Source: Cyprinodon diabolis
Taxonomy: Eukaryota; Chordata; Actinopteri; Cyprinodontiformes; Cyprinodontidae
DNA length: 64,000 nucleotides
Direction of reading: 5' to 3'
NCBI GenBank assembly: GCA_030533445.1
Contig: CM060081.1
Coordinates: 682,001 to 746,000 of the forward strand
Below, piece after piece: positions 20,906-32,996 of this stretch. The position numbers and the translations under genes were made by a program. Positions within the stretch are counted from its first letter, which is position 1; each line of letters opens with the position of its first letter. The notes under the pieces are model-generated. The model was not told the DNA's origin. It searched no databases and saw nothing but the letters and a program-made list of their open reading frames with translations.

Positions 20906-22315
20906 GATGAGCCTACAGTTAGTTGACACAAACACTTTCAACAGGGTTTTTGTTTTCCAAAAATGATTCAAACATATATTTATTAAATGCTCTCCTATTG
21001 TTGAGAACACAAAAGAACCACACTGATATTTTACTGTTTAGGTAGTTGGAGATTAATGAATTATGCTAACAGTAATATATCATGACTCCTTAGTGTGGAC
21101 ACAATTTCAGTTTCATTCGTCCATCAATCCATTAAGAAAATATGGATTGATTGATGGATGTTTTTCCTTACATATACATAGCTACATATTGTTCAGAGCC
21201 AAAGTCTATGTATTGAAGTTATTGGTGGGAAACTGTTCACACCAGTCCTTCAGAAAGTTTTGATCCTCACCAGACTGAATTATACCATGTCTAAATTTAT
21301 AGTCATAAACCGGTCGTCTGCATGTGTGTCGCAGTTAATGCAGATATGCCCCGCCCCTTCCGCAGACACTTTGTTTCTCCTCTCTAAAATTGTAGGTGAC
21401 CGCAGACAGGAAGCCTCTGATTGGTCAATTCTACATCCACTCTACTCTACTCTACTCTATTTCCTGTTTGGTTCCTTACTGGCTTGTTTTTTTTTTGTCT
21501 GACCGCCATTGTGGAAAACGACTGGTGAAGATGGAGCAGCTAGCAGAGCGAGGTGCGTTAAAATGCTGGGACCCCTTTTCCACCTGGATCCCCGCTCTTT
21601 TTGGCCCTCATGTCCCTCCGATATCGTACTAGCTGCCGTATCTAGACCCACAGCTAGTTCCTGATTGGTCCTCTTGCGTTGTAGTGTGGAATAACATAGC
21701 GTAGACCATGCTTCAATATTGGGCAGAAAGCAAAAATGTCTGCGACAAACTCACTGCGACACACTGCTGCGGGACGATAACCAGGCCTTGAGCCTGTTTG
21801 CCTGGCCGGGCTAAAACTGCGATACCCGTCTACTTAATTTCTGAGAAATTTGTCTCTTTTCAAAGTTACCAATACATAGGGAATTATGAAGAAGAGGACT
21901 TTGTTTGAGCTAATTTTCCAGTATTTGATTTTGATTTCTAATTATCTTTAAAGCTGTTAGGGTTAGGGAATTGTATTGTTCTGTTTACCAGAATGTACCT
22001 GTATGTCTCTGAAGTTCGGTGTAATTTGGGTCAAGCTGGCTAAAAAAAAAGGCTTCACTGCACAGACTTTTGATAACTTTACTGCAAATTGAGGAGGTGT
22101 GTTGCATCAGGTACATATCGAAAAGTTTCAGTTGAATAACCTGGCTCTAAACAATCCCTATCAGTACAATATGTATCTTTGGACCAAAACTCAGCCCCAA
22201 GGAGGGCGTCCTAACAGCTGAATCCATAGCTGTGAGATGACTGATGGTGGTTGGACCAAGGTTAAATGAAGTCCGCATCTGTTTTGTTGAATGTGACATA
22301 GAAAGAGAACTAAGA
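20906..22315. other. Non-coding stretch with a GC-richer island
   Basis: Mostly AT-rich. At 21340-21800 there is a GC-richer island with a CTACT microsatellite (21438-21457) and the sequence ATGGAGCAGCTAGCAGAGCG at 21531, followed by a GTGCGT donor-like site. This may be the interior of an unknown DNA element. Ends could not be fixed. Confidence 0.35.
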
Positions 22316-22650
22316 GAACAGCAGAGAGGATCATGGGGAAGAGGCTTCACAGCATTCAATGCAGGACCAGAAGGTTCTGCAGCAGCTTCTTCCCCACCGC
22401 CATCACACTGATGAACTGTTGGATAAACTCTAAATCATGTCACAGACTCTGCATCACACTGACCATATCAATGCGTTTTTTTGCGCCGTGTTTTTTCTCC
22501 CACCATTTTTACATGTAATCACTGCTGCACTTTAAAAATGGAAAAGTCTTAAGAGCTTCACAAAACAAAATTTCATTATTTATGGACTCTTTTTGTACAG
22601 AATGACAAAAGTTGTCTAAGTCATAGATTTGGTGTAGAGAATATCAGCTA
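22316..22650 (+). mobile_element. LINE 3'-end remnant
   Basis: The frame at 22333-22518 reads GKRLHSIQCRTRRFCSSFFP then TAITLMN, the type of C-terminus that closes many fish LINE ORF2 proteins. It is followed by a short UTR with a TTTGTACAGAATGACAA motif that resembles LINE tails. The clade (Rex1, RTE or related) is not resolvable from this piece. Confidence 0.5.
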
Positions 22651-22654
22651 GGAA

Positions 22655-23855
22655 TGTTTTCTGTCAAGCATAGAAATTGGCTGGATGGTTGTATTGATGT
22701 TCATCCTGGCTCTCATTTGACGCTCATCTCACCATGTTTCCGTGTTTTTCCTTTGTGCGTGTGTGGCTGCGTATTTGTGTGTGTCGGACATGGACCTGGA
22801 GGCTACTCAGGTGTGAAACCGTGTGACGTTTTCTCCATTGCGCTTCATTTAGCCACGAATCGGCCATCTCTCATTCTTGACAAGTTTCTTAACTGCTTCA
22901 GAATTTAAAGGGCCTCTGGGCAGGGTGGTGGCGTAGCCCTATCAGGGCACAATGGGGTGTGTTTGTGTGGATGCAGGAAAGTGTGTCTGTATATCTGTGG
23001 AGGCTAAAGTGAGAGTCTAATAAAGCTAGCAGCTGCCATGGTAACCTGGGCAGAGGCTAACTTATCCTCTGTCTCTGGGGACCCATCAGGATCTCGGCCG
23101 TTGTGCGAACACATACACACAGATGCAGGTATTTACCGTAGGCATGGGGGAATTACTCTTCTTTTTTAGACAAACAAAGATGAAGGGCTGTGAAATAAGC
23201 TGCAGCACCATAAGAAATAGGAAAGCGTGCTGCCTCTTAAATGGCCACTGAGACTCCTCACACACTCATACATGCACTTGATAAGGAAGGGGAGAGGATT
23301 AATATGGATACTGAGCATCTTAAGCGATTCTGCCTCTCATGCTGTACCACTGCGGTACCCAGATGTACGTGCGTTTGTGTCTAGAGGTGAAGGTGTCTGT
23401 GTTTGTGAAAAAGGCAGATAAGAGTGACAGCAAGCTCAGGTTGATGGCATTAGAGCAGCATTCTTGATGTGACAGTTTTATTACAGGTTTAATCCCTGTG
23501 AAAATGCTGCATCGTTCAGCATACATGTTTATACAGACACACTCAACTGAACACATACACAACATAATCCTTTCTTCACTGTCATTTGGACAATGAAGAG
23601 GGCAGAGGGAGCCAGTCAGAATGATCTCTTATAAGCATATTACCTTTCAGGTTGGGTGTGTATGTTGGCAGGTATTTCTCTGGGACGATCCATAAATCAC
23701 AGCATGTCAGATGGACCTACTGCTCACGTAGGGAACAACGCCTGCTCCCCATGAGGAAAATACTGTTATAGGGTTAGATGCTTGTTTTAGTACTGAGATG
23801 TGAAATAAGTTTTGGTTAGGGTGGGGTTACGTATGAACCGGTAATTATTAGGTCT
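22655..23855. other. Non-coding stretch, possibly single-copy DNA
   Basis: Mixed composition with short TG-rich runs around 22755-22790. No gene or element was recognised. The texture is like unique intergenic or intronic DNA. Confidence 0.45.
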
Positions 23856-23857
23856 AG

Positions 23858-26065
23858 TGGATGGATGATGGATGGATGGATGGATGGATGATGGATGGAT
23901 GGATGATGGATGGATGATGGATGGATGGATGATGGATGGATGGATGGATGGATGGATGATGGATGGATGGATGATGGATGATGGATGGATGGATGGATGG
24001 ATGATGGATGGATGGATGGATGATGGATGGATGATGGATGGATGGATGATGGATGATGGATGGATGGATGGATGGAAGGATGGATTGATGGATGGATGGA
24101 CGGATGATGGATGGATGATGGATGGATGGATGGATGGATGATGGATGGATGGATGACGGATGGATGGATGGATGATGGATGGATGGGTGGATGGATGATG
24201 GATGGAAGGATGATGGATGGATGGATGATGGATGGATGGATGGATGGATGATGGATGGATGATGGATGGATGAATGATGGATGATGGATGGATGGATGGA
24301 TGGATGATGGATGGATGGATGATGGATGATGGATGGATGATGGATGGATGGATGGATGGATGATGGATGGATTGATGGATGGATGATGGATGAAAGGATG
24401 GATGGATGGATGGATGATGGATGGATTGATGGATGGATGATGGATGAAAGGATGGATGGATGGATGGATGGATGGATGGATGGATGGATGGATGATGGAT
24501 GGATGGATGATGGATGATGGATTGATGGATGGATGATGGATGGATGATGGATGGATGGATGATGGATGATGGATGGATGGATGGATGGAAGGATGGATGG
24601 ATGGATGGATGGATGGATGGATGGATGGATGGATTGATGGATGGATGATGGATGAAAGGATGGATGGATGGATGGATGATGGATGGATGATGGATGGATG
24701 GATGATGGATGATGGATGGATGGATGGATGGAAGGATGGATGGATGGAAGGATGGATTGATGGATGGATGGATGGATGGATGGATGGATTGATGGATGGA
24801 TGATGGATGAAAGGATGGATGGATGGATGGATGATGGATGGATGATGGATGGATGGATGATGGATGGATGGATGATGGATGGATGGATGGATGGATGGAT
24901 GGATTGATGGATGGATGATGGATGAAAGGATGGATGGATGATGGATGGATGATGGATGGATGGATGGATGGATGATGGATGGATGGATGATGGATGGATG
25001 GATGGATGGATGGATGATGGATGGATGGGTGGATGGGTGGATGGATGATGGATGGATGGATGATGGATGGATGGATGATTGATGGATGGATGATGGATGG
25101 ATGGATGATGGATGATGGATGGATGGATGGATGGATGATGGATGGATGGATGATGGATGAGGGATGATGGATGGATGGATGGATGATGGATGGATGGATG
25201 ATGGATGATGGATGGATGGATGGATGATGGATGGATGATGGATGGATGGATGATGGATGATGGATGGATGGATGGATGGAAGGATGGATGGATGGAAGGA
25301 TGGATTGATGGATGGATGGATGGATGGATGATGGATGGATGATGGATGGATGGATGATGGATGGATGATGGATGGATGGATGGATGGATGATGGATGGAT
25401 GGATGGATGGATGATGGATGGATGGAAGGATGGATGGATGGAAGGATGGATGGATGGATGGATGATGGATGGATGATGGATGGATGGATGGATGATGGAT
25501 GGATGGATGGATGATGGATGGATGGATGATGGATGGATGGATGGATGGATGGATGATGGATGGATGGATGATGGATGGATGGATGATGGAAGGATGGAAG
25601 GATGGATTGATGGATGGATGATGGATGGATGGATGGATGGATGGATGGATGGATGGATGATGGATGGATGATGGATGGATGGATGATGGATGGATGGATG
25701 GATGGATGGATGGATGGATGATGGATGGATGGATGATGGATGGATGGATGGATGGATGGATGATGGATGGATGGATGATGGATGGATGGATGGATGGATG
25801 GAAGGATGGATGGATGGATGGATGGATGATGGATGGATGATGGATGGATGGATGGATGGATGATGGATGGATGGATGATGGATGGATGATGGATGGATGG
25901 ATGGATGATGGATGGATGGATGATGGATGGATGGATGAATGATGGATGGATGGATGATGGATGGATGATGGATGGATGGATGGATGGATGATGGATGGAT
26001 GGATGGATGGATGATGGATGGATGGATGGATGATGGATGGATGATGGATGGATGGATGGATGGAT
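23858..26065. repeat. Large GGAT-type microsatellite, about 2.2 kb
   Basis: A near-continuous array of GGAT units with frequent 3-bp slips giving GGATGAT, plus point variants (GGAA, GGATT, GGGT, GAAAGG). G and purines sit on the plus strand. Two minus-strand frames stay open across almost the whole array and read as His-Pro-Ser-Ile repeats. This follows from a unit without stop codons and is not evidence of a gene. The array starts after CTAG at 23853 and ends in an alternating AT stretch. Confidence 0.98.
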
Positions 26066-26610
26066 ATATACAGTATATATAGTGCGTCCAAATATGACAA
26101 CTTTTTTTTGGTGATTTTTTAATAAACAAAAAAGAAATACTGCAACTTTTCACCATTAATTTACCAGTGTTTTTTTTTATTTATTTATTTATTCTGTTAT
26201 TAAGTTGGAAACTTTGCTAATTTGTACAAACATTAGCATCCCACGAAAATATATGCATTCATCGGTTTTTATTTTCTGCAAAGAAATGTTTGGCAAGTTA
26301 AAAATGTAAACAATCTTTCTTAATTAGATGTTTGTCCAAAAAAAATCGTAACTTATGTTGCTCTAATTTATTTTATTTAGTGGGACTTAAGGCAGGACTG
26401 GCTCTATGGATGGTAAAGGCTGCAGACGCCTGAATTAGATGTACAGTATATGCAGGCCCACAGGATCTACATCAGGATTAAGAATTGATGGAAATGACCT
26501 AAATAAAGCCAATTATGTTTAAGATCTTTGTATTTCTGGTGTTTCATATATATGACCTTTAAAATAGCAATTCTATGAAATGTTTTGTCAGTAGTTCTAG
26601 TAACCTGGTT
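26066..26610. other. Non-coding stretch, nothing recognised
   Basis: AT-rich, with T-runs at 26101-26108 and 26168-26178. No other feature was seen. Confidence 0.55.
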
Positions 26611-26759
26611 TCATCTACTCTAAGTCGTGTTCTGTATTTGCATTGCTCCTGTGACATTCTCTCTCAAAGATATGGCATGCAAGGCAAGTATGGAACTTTT
26701 TTTTTTCATCCTGACCAGAATCTGCATCATTTTCAACAAATTTATCTGGTGCTGTGGTG

Positions 26760-27570
26760 GTGGTGCATGACTCATGAACAGAGGCATTGGGTGTGTTCGA
26801 TTTTCCAGGCTGCATCCTCCAAGGACCCGGTATACCTGGACTGGATTCTCCAAGGGAATGGGCAAAGGCTGTAGGAGTCCGGCTGGATGCTGGTGAGAGG
26901 ACTTGTTCCGAGCGCAGGTCGGGCAGGCTAAAACGAACTCCTTTACATCCTTCTGTAAGGAGGGCCACCAGAAACGTTGATTGATGAGAGCCGCAGTCCG
27001 ACTGATACCTTGATGAGCAGAAAACTTAGAGGTAAAACAGAAAAAAATTCTGTTGTGCCTGTTTAACAAGATCCTGAATCTCCCAAGTGACAGCGGCAAC
27101 AGAGCAGGTAGGAGGGAGAATAGGAGCAGGAGACTTCTCAGAATCATCAGGGGCGAACTGTCAGGAGAGAGCATCAGGCTTTATATTTCGAGACCCAGGA
27201 CGGTAGGAAATAGAGAAGTTAAACCGGGAGAAAAACAGAGACCAACGGGATTGACGAGGGTTCATCCATACCACAACAGGGTGAACTGCTCCCTCTGGCC
27301 AGTGCCTCCGTTCCTTGAGGGCAAGCTTAATGGCTAACATCTCTCAGTCCCCAAAATCATAATTCCTCTCCGCGGGGGATAGTCTGTGGGAAAGGACAGC
27401 ACATGGGTGTATCTTTTGGTCAGAATCAGAAACCTGGGAGATAATGGCTCCAACTCCAGAATCGGAGGCGTCTACTTCCAGAATTAACTGTTTGGTGAGG
27501 TCAGGTTGAATAAGTACGGGAGCTTTGGCAAAAAGGTCCTTCAATCGGTTGAAAGCTGCGTCCGGGGGAA
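26760..27570 (-). pseudogene. Broken Ty3/gypsy pol: RNase H and integrase zinc-binding parts
   Basis: Read on the minus strand, the piece begins in the RNase H domain ([23 protein letters not shown] with the catalytic Asp, then ERNYDF). It passes an in-frame TGA near 27344 and continues through the end of RNase H and linker. It meets another TGA near 27160 and then enters the integrase zinc-binding module (FSAHQGISRT, RFWWPSLQKDV, CPTCARNK). The first zinc-ligand His expected a few residues before FSAHQ is not apparent. Gag, protease and reverse transcriptase are absent, and the integrase catalytic core is not visible after about 26760. It belongs with the LTR portion immediately upstream at 27575-27989. 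It is a dead, internally deleted copy. Confidence 0.88.
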
Positions 27571-27574
27571 CTCG

Positions 27575-27989
27575 TTGGAGAGGGGACAGGTAGACTTACG
27601 TTGGACCCAGAGGAGTAATGGAGCGGACTGTCACTTGAATTTCCGATGGGGACTTGAACGAGTCATGTGGAGGTCTTCCCCTGCTCAGTGTAAACTCAGT
27701 AATTCCTTCCAGAGGGAGAAGGTCCAGGTATCCAGTTTTCACAGGAAGACTTCCTGCCGAAGAGCAAAGTCAAAAACTCATAAGACTCAGAGAAACAAAG
27801 CTTCTCTGAGTTCCTAAAAAGAGTTCCTAAAACTGGATAACACTCTGTCGTCGAGGTAGTGACAGCCCACTGCTCAAATACTCCTCCAGTAATAAACCAA
27901 CCGAGCCCCAGGTGTACAGGGAGGCCCAGCGAGGACAGGGCACCACCTGGTGGTGGAGAGAGAAAAACACACAAACTGGATTCCTAACA
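27575..27989 (-). mobile_element. LTR family B, 5' portion, minus strand
   Basis: On the minus strand this starts TGTTAGGAATCC (at 27989) and follows the solo LTR at 9180-9993. Shared text includes ACTACCTCGACGACAGAGTG, a GGCAGGAAGTC block and the GTTCAAG region. It stops near 27600 before the LTR 3' end and runs directly into gypsy RNase H sequence. The junction is therefore a deletion from inside the 5' LTR into pol. Confidence 0.8.
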
Positions 27990-27991
27990 GG

Positions 27992-28703
27992 GATGTTGAC
28001 TTTCAGCTCAGAAAATTATGCAACCTTTTTAAAAAAAAGCTGTTTTTTCTTCACTTTTACAGACATGCTGTGTAAAATATCCTATGATGTTGCTTTCCTT
28101 CTCTTCTTTATATTTTATATCCAGTTCTGCATGTGCTCTCACAGACATATTAAAATCCTCTTCTACATCCCAGTGAGCTCCTTCTTTTGGGAGACAGATG
28201 TGACAGTAGAGCTGCTACTATATTTGCCAGGATCAAGTCTGATTATTTGTTCTTGCATCTGTTTGGCAATTTAGTAGCTCCGAAACAAGGCAGCCTGTGC
28301 TGAGCTCCCGGGTGGTGCAGCTGTGTTTTACCATAAATAAGAGCCTTTAATTTAGTTATTTAAAACACACTCCTCAAAACTTTACAGCTTATTTTTGTTC
28401 AGTGTAAACTGGGTCTATTTAGGCAAAACTTGGGAAATTATTCTGTGATGTCACAGTGGCATAAAATGTTCTATTATTCATCTTAGTTCTCATATTATTC
28501 CTGCACTACCTGGATGTTTTTATTAAGAATAATATGTTCCTGGATGTTTTTATTTTAGCTGTATGTTTGCTTCTCTTTTTTTTAGAAACTTATAAGCAGA
28601 CAAATTCCTTGTAAACCTAAAACACTATTTGTCAATAAAGCCTTTTCTGTTCCTGATTCATCATTTTTATACCAACTCATTTGCAAATACTTAATTTAAA
28701 TGT
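27992..28703. other. Non-coding stretch, nothing recognised
   Basis: AT-rich unique-looking sequence. No supported features were seen. Confidence 0.55.
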
Positions 28704-28704
28704 A

Positions 28705-29056
28705 TTTCCATGCATCCACTTTCCGTCACGCTTTATCCCTGCTGGGGTCCTGGTGCCTACCTCCAGCTGTCAGTGGGCGAGAGGCGGGGTCCACCCTGGA
28801 CAGGTCTCCAGTCCATCGCATGGCAACACAGAGACAAACAGGACAATTCACGCACACTGACACTTAAGGAGGATTTGGAGAAGCCAATTAACCTAACATT
28901 CATGTTTTTGGACTTTAGGAGGAAGCCGGAGTACCCGGAGAGAATCCACGCATGCTCAGGGAGAACATGCTAACTCCATGCAGATAGACCCCGGGACAGG
29001 AATCAAACCCAGAATTTTCTTGCTGCAAGGCAGCAGTGCTACCCACTGCACCACTG
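28705..29056 (-). mobile_element. tRNA-derived SINE, type 2, minus strand
   Basis: On the minus strand the head shows an A-box-like TGGTGCAGTGGGTAGCAC (plus strand 29036-29053) and a B-box-like GGGTTTGATTCC (about 29001-29012). A long body follows, including the CCTAACATTCATGTTTTTGG region, and it ends near a CATGCATCCA border. This is a common teleost repeat type. Its head abuts the head of the type 1 SINE that follows on the plus strand. Confidence 0.72.
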
Positions 29057-29215
29057 GTTATGAGGTTATGATTTCTATCCCCCACTTCCACAGACTGCCA
29101 CTCTAACTCCCTGAGCAAGACCCTTAACCCCCACCCTGCTCCCCGGGTGCCGCGCAATGGTATCCCACTGCTCCCCAAGGGGAGGGGTTAAATGCAGAGA
29201 ATTCTAGTTTAGTTT
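29057..29215 (+). mobile_element. tRNA-derived SINE, type 1, partial, plus strand
   Basis: Body of the same family as 10089-10309: CCCTGAGCAAGACCCTTAAC, then CTGCTCCCCAAGGGGAGG, then a TTAAATGCAGAGAATT end. The A- and B-box head is degraded or replaced at the join with the preceding SINE, and the GATCAATAAAG tail is missing. Confidence 0.7.
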
Positions 29216-29317
29216 TGTCTTCAATTTAATGTTTCGTTTTCAAAAACTCTTCAGTGCAATATTCAATAACTCTGTGCAAAACATATGTATATATATGCTC
29301 TTAGCCTGTATATAGCT

Positions 29318-29872
29318 TAGCCTGGGTGCCATTCCGAACTTAGTCCCGCCCACAACGTTTGAGGTCGGGAAGTTCGGTCTGGCATTGCTCAGTAGTAGCG
29401 CGAGTATGCTCGCCCAATATCTGGCGGGCCAATCAAATTGTCAGGGCGGGCTTTATACGATGATGGACAGATGATCAACAGTAACGTAATCAACCACGTC
29501 ACCAAAGCGCGCTTGGGTGACAACAACAATGGCTGCCACCGGAGAGTTGAGGTGAGTAGATTCTGCTATTAGGTCTGTTCTAGAAGATATCGACAGCAAA
29601 TTAATTTTAAAAGAGGAACAGAGAAACGCGATCAAGGCTCATCTTCTTATTCTAGGCGTGCAACTGCACGCTTTGATTTTTGTTGACAACAACTATGCGT
29701 CGCTTAACATATGTCACGCACTCCGTTGCTCTTATTGGTTGTAGGTCTATCCAATTGAGTGCAGAGGCATTTTATTTCCTGGTTCGTTTGAAACACGCCC
29801 CATAATCACAGCTCTATGGAGCAGCATCAGACTCAGATTCTGACTAGAATTGAGTAGGACTACGTCAGGCTA
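29318..29872. mobile_element. MITE with TAGCCTG ends and a 9-bp target duplication
   Basis: A 555-bp element with 7-bp inverted ends TAGCCTG/CAGGCTA (imperfect beyond). It is flanked by TATATAGCT on both sides (29309-29317, 29873-29881). A duplication of 8-9 bp fits hAT or Mutator-like insertion. The GC-rich interior contains ATGGCTGCCACCGGAGAG (29530) followed by a splice-donor-like GAGGTGAGT (29548-29556). No transposase is encoded. Confidence 0.65.
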
Positions 29873-29881
29873 TATATAGCT

Positions 29882-30033
29882 AGCTCGTAGGTATAGAAAA
29901 CATATTTATTGTGCAGGAATAAAGTCTTAGTTCTGTTACACTGGTACCCAAATAATCAACATTTCGTTGTCAAGATTCACCTTGTGTTTTTTTGTGCAAC
30001 GGCAATAAAGGAAGTCTAAGTCTAGTCTAAGTC
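29882..30033 (+). mobile_element. LINE 3' tail with AAGTCT repeats
   Basis: Contains TCAACATTTCGTTGTCAAG, then CAACGGCAATAAAGGAAGTC, then a short microsatellite of AAGTCT units (30013-30034). This is the usual form of a LINE 3' terminus. The MITE at 29318-29872 probably split this tail. The L2 element begins immediately after. Confidence 0.6.
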
Positions 30034-30189
30034 TAAAAGGTGACCCATGGTATTCTTGTTTAGAACTGTTTAGAACATGATAATCTAATTAAAATCAAAA
30101 TAACTCCAATTGGAGAAAAAGTTAAAACAATTAAATGCGGTCTGTTTAACATAAGATCGCTTTCCTCTAAAAGTCTGCTAGTTAATGAC

Positions 30190-32241
30190 TTGATTTGTGA
30201 TAATCACATTGACTTGTTTTGCCTTACAGAAACCTGGCTGCAGCAAGAGGATTATGTGAGCATAAACGAGGCAACTCCTTCAAGCTATTTAAATTTTCAC
30301 ATACCCAGAAGTTCTGGGCGAGGAGGAGGAGTAGCAACAATCTTCCAGTCTGACTTACTGATTACTCCCAAAACAGTTAATACCTACAACTCTTTTGAAC
30401 ATTTAACCCTTAATTTCCCTCATCCAAATTTCAAGGCAAGAAAACCTCTTCTTCTTGTAACTTTGTATCGTCCGCCAGGTCCTTACTCTGAATTTTTAGA
30501 TGAGTTTTCAGAGTTCCTTTCTGATTTGGTATTAAATACTGACAGGGTCATCATAGTGGGAGATTTTAACATCCATGCTGACATTGAAGGCGATAGCTTA
30601 AGAGCAGCCTTTAATGCTATCTTAGACACTATTGGCTTTGTTCAAAATGTGAATAGTCCCACACATTCTCATCTTCATACTTTGGATCTTGTGCTGACAT
30701 ACGGCATAGAATGTGAAGAAATAACAGTATTTCCTCACAACCCTGTCCTCTCTGACCACTTTCTAATAACCTTCAGGATTACTTTAACAGAGTTCTCCTC
30801 CCCCAAAAGAAGGTTCTGCTTTAGTAGATCTTTATCAGATAGTGCAGTTATAAATTTTAAAGAATCGGCTTCACTTTCTCTCTCCTCTGTGTCGCTGAGC
30901 AGTGCTGCAGAGTGTAAAAGTATAGCTTATTCCCCTTCACAGGTTGATGATTTTGTTGATGGGGTTGCTAGTTCTCTGCGTACTGCCTTAGACAACGCAG
31001 CTCCTTTGAAAATGAAAACCGTTAAAAATAGAAAGCTTGCTCCTTGGTTTGATGCAGAGCTGCGTACTTTGAAGCAAAATGCTAGGAAACTGGAGAGAAA
31101 ATATCGCTCCACAGGCCTGCAGGAGTCCTTCCTAGTCTGGAAAAATGGTTTACTGCTGTATAAGAGGACCCTTTGTAAAGCAAGAGCAGCATCCTTCTCC
31201 TCATTAATAGAGGAGAATAAGAATAATCCTAGATTTCTTTTTAATACAGTTGCCAAACTCACCCAGAGCCATAGCTCTGTTGAACCGTCCATTCCACCTG
31301 CTCTTAGCAGCAATGATTTTATGGGATTCTTTATAAATAAGATTGATCTTATTAAAAATAAGATCATAAGCACTCCTCTATCCGCGATTGTACCTGAGGT
31401 AGTCATGGAATCTGAACCGGGTTTAGACTGCTTTGATCCAGTTGAACTTTCTGAATTAGCAAAATTATTGTCTTCATCTAAGCCTTCAACTTGTATGTTA
31501 GATCCAGTTCCAACCAGGTTATTTAAGGAGGTATTCCCTTTGATCTCCTCCTCCATTTTAGATGTGATTAATCTATCTCTGTTACAGGGATATGTACCTA
31601 AAGCTTTTAAGGTTGCTGTAATTAAACCTCTGCTTAAGAAACCGTCTCTTGACCCAGATGACTTGGTTAATTATAGACCTATATCCAATCTTCCTTTCTT
31701 ATCCAAAATTCTTGAGAAAGTAGTTGCCAAACAAGTTTGCGACCACTTACACCATAATGAACTTTTTGAAGAGTTTCAGTCTGGCTTTAGAGCTCATCAT
31801 AGCACTGAAACAGCTCTGGTGAAAGTCACTAATGATATTCTCATGGCCTCAGATAATGGACTTGTATCTGTGCTCGTCCTGTTGGATCTTAGTGCTGCAT
31901 TTGATACAGTTGACCATAATATTCTTTTAGAAAGACTTGAATATTTTGTTGGAATTAAAGGAACAGCACTAGACTGGTTTAAATCCTATCTATCTGATCG
32001 AATTCAGTTTGTTTATGTTAATGATAGATCTTCAACACACTCAAAGGTTACCTGTGGAGTACCACAGGGATCAGTGCTAGGACCAATTCTCTTTACTTTA
32101 TACATGCTCCCAATTGGTAGAGTTATTAGACAGCATGGGATTAATTTCCACTGTTATGCTGATGATACCCAGCTATATCTGTCTATAAATCCAGATGAAG
32201 CTAACCCATTACATAGATTACAGGCATGTCTGAAGACATAA
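30190..32241 (+). pseudogene. L2 ORF2: endonuclease and reverse transcriptase, frameshifted at the end
   Basis: This encodes the LINE protein that nicks target DNA and copies the element RNA at the nick. The open frame actually extends back to about 30064 without an in-frame ATG, so the true start is lost or upstream. The apurinic-type endonuclease shows FNIRSL (about 30145), LTETWL with the catalytic Glu, [16 protein letters not shown] and LSDHFL. The reverse transcriptase shows [60 protein letters not shown] and the catalytic [10 protein letters not shown]. All core catalytic residues are present. The frame runs out after LHRLQACL, where the sequence shifts into the frame of 32226-32996. 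Confidence 0.93.
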
Positions 32242-32996
32242 AAACCTGGATGACTCTTAACTTTCTGCTTCTGAATGCAGACAAAACAGAAGTTATAGTC
32301 TTTGGACCAGAGTCTCTGAAAAAGAAGCTGATTAGCCAGTCACTTCATTTGGATGGGATTAAACTGATTTCAGATAATAAAGTAAAAAATCTTGGTGTTA
32401 TTTTTGATCAGGACCTGTCATTTAAATCCCAGATAAAAGAGGTTTCTAGAATTTCCTTCTTTCATCTGAGGAACATTGCAAAAATTAGAAATCTCCTGTC
32501 CAGGGGTGATGCTGAGAAACTAGTCCATGCATTTGTTACTTCAAGGCTGGACTATTGTAATTCTTTACTATCAGGAAGTCCACAAACTGTAGTTAAAAGC
32601 CTTCAGCTGATCCAAAATGCTGCAGCCAGAGTTCTGATGAAAATGAAAAAGAGAGATCATATCTCTCCTATCCTGGCTTCTCTTCATTGGCTTCCTGTTA
32701 AATCCAGAATAGAATTTAAAATCCTCCTTCTCACATATAAAGCCTTAAATGGCCAAGCTCCATCTGATATCAGAGATCTGATTGTTCCTTATGTTCCTAA
32801 CAGAGCACTTCGCTCTCAATCTGCAGGTTTACTAGTGGTTCCTAGAATTTCTAAAAGTAGAATGGGAGGCAGATCTTTTAGTTCTCAGGCTCCTCTCCTG
32901 TGGAACCAACTACCAGTTTTAGTCCGTGAGGCAGACACTCTGTCTACTTTTAAGGCTAGGCTTAAAACTTTCCTTTTTAATAAAGCTTATAGTTAG
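32226..32996 (+). pseudogene. L2 ORF2 C-terminal part, in the shifted frame
   Basis: This continues the ORF2 protein after the frameshift: [20 protein letters not shown], then VIVFGP, the thumb and C-terminal region (NLGVIFDQDLSF, RLDYCNSLLSG, LLTYKALNGQAPSDI) and a final KAYS before the stop. The Met at 32226 is incidental; the natural protein is one chain with the preceding frame. The same C-terminal segment appears in the window's first L2 copy. No stop lies inside it, so the frameshift is the only visible lesion apart from the missing start. Confidence 0.93.

Noticed and set aside
23787..26156. Minus-strand frames of 789 and 748 codons (His-Pro-Ser-Ile repeats)
   Set aside because: They are direct translations of the GGAT microsatellite, which has few stop codons on that strand. 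Two overlapping frames are open at once, as expected for a simple repeat.
30927..31556. Minus-strand 209-codon frame within L2
   Set aside because: It is antisense to the endonuclease and reverse transcriptase coding region and has no independent support.
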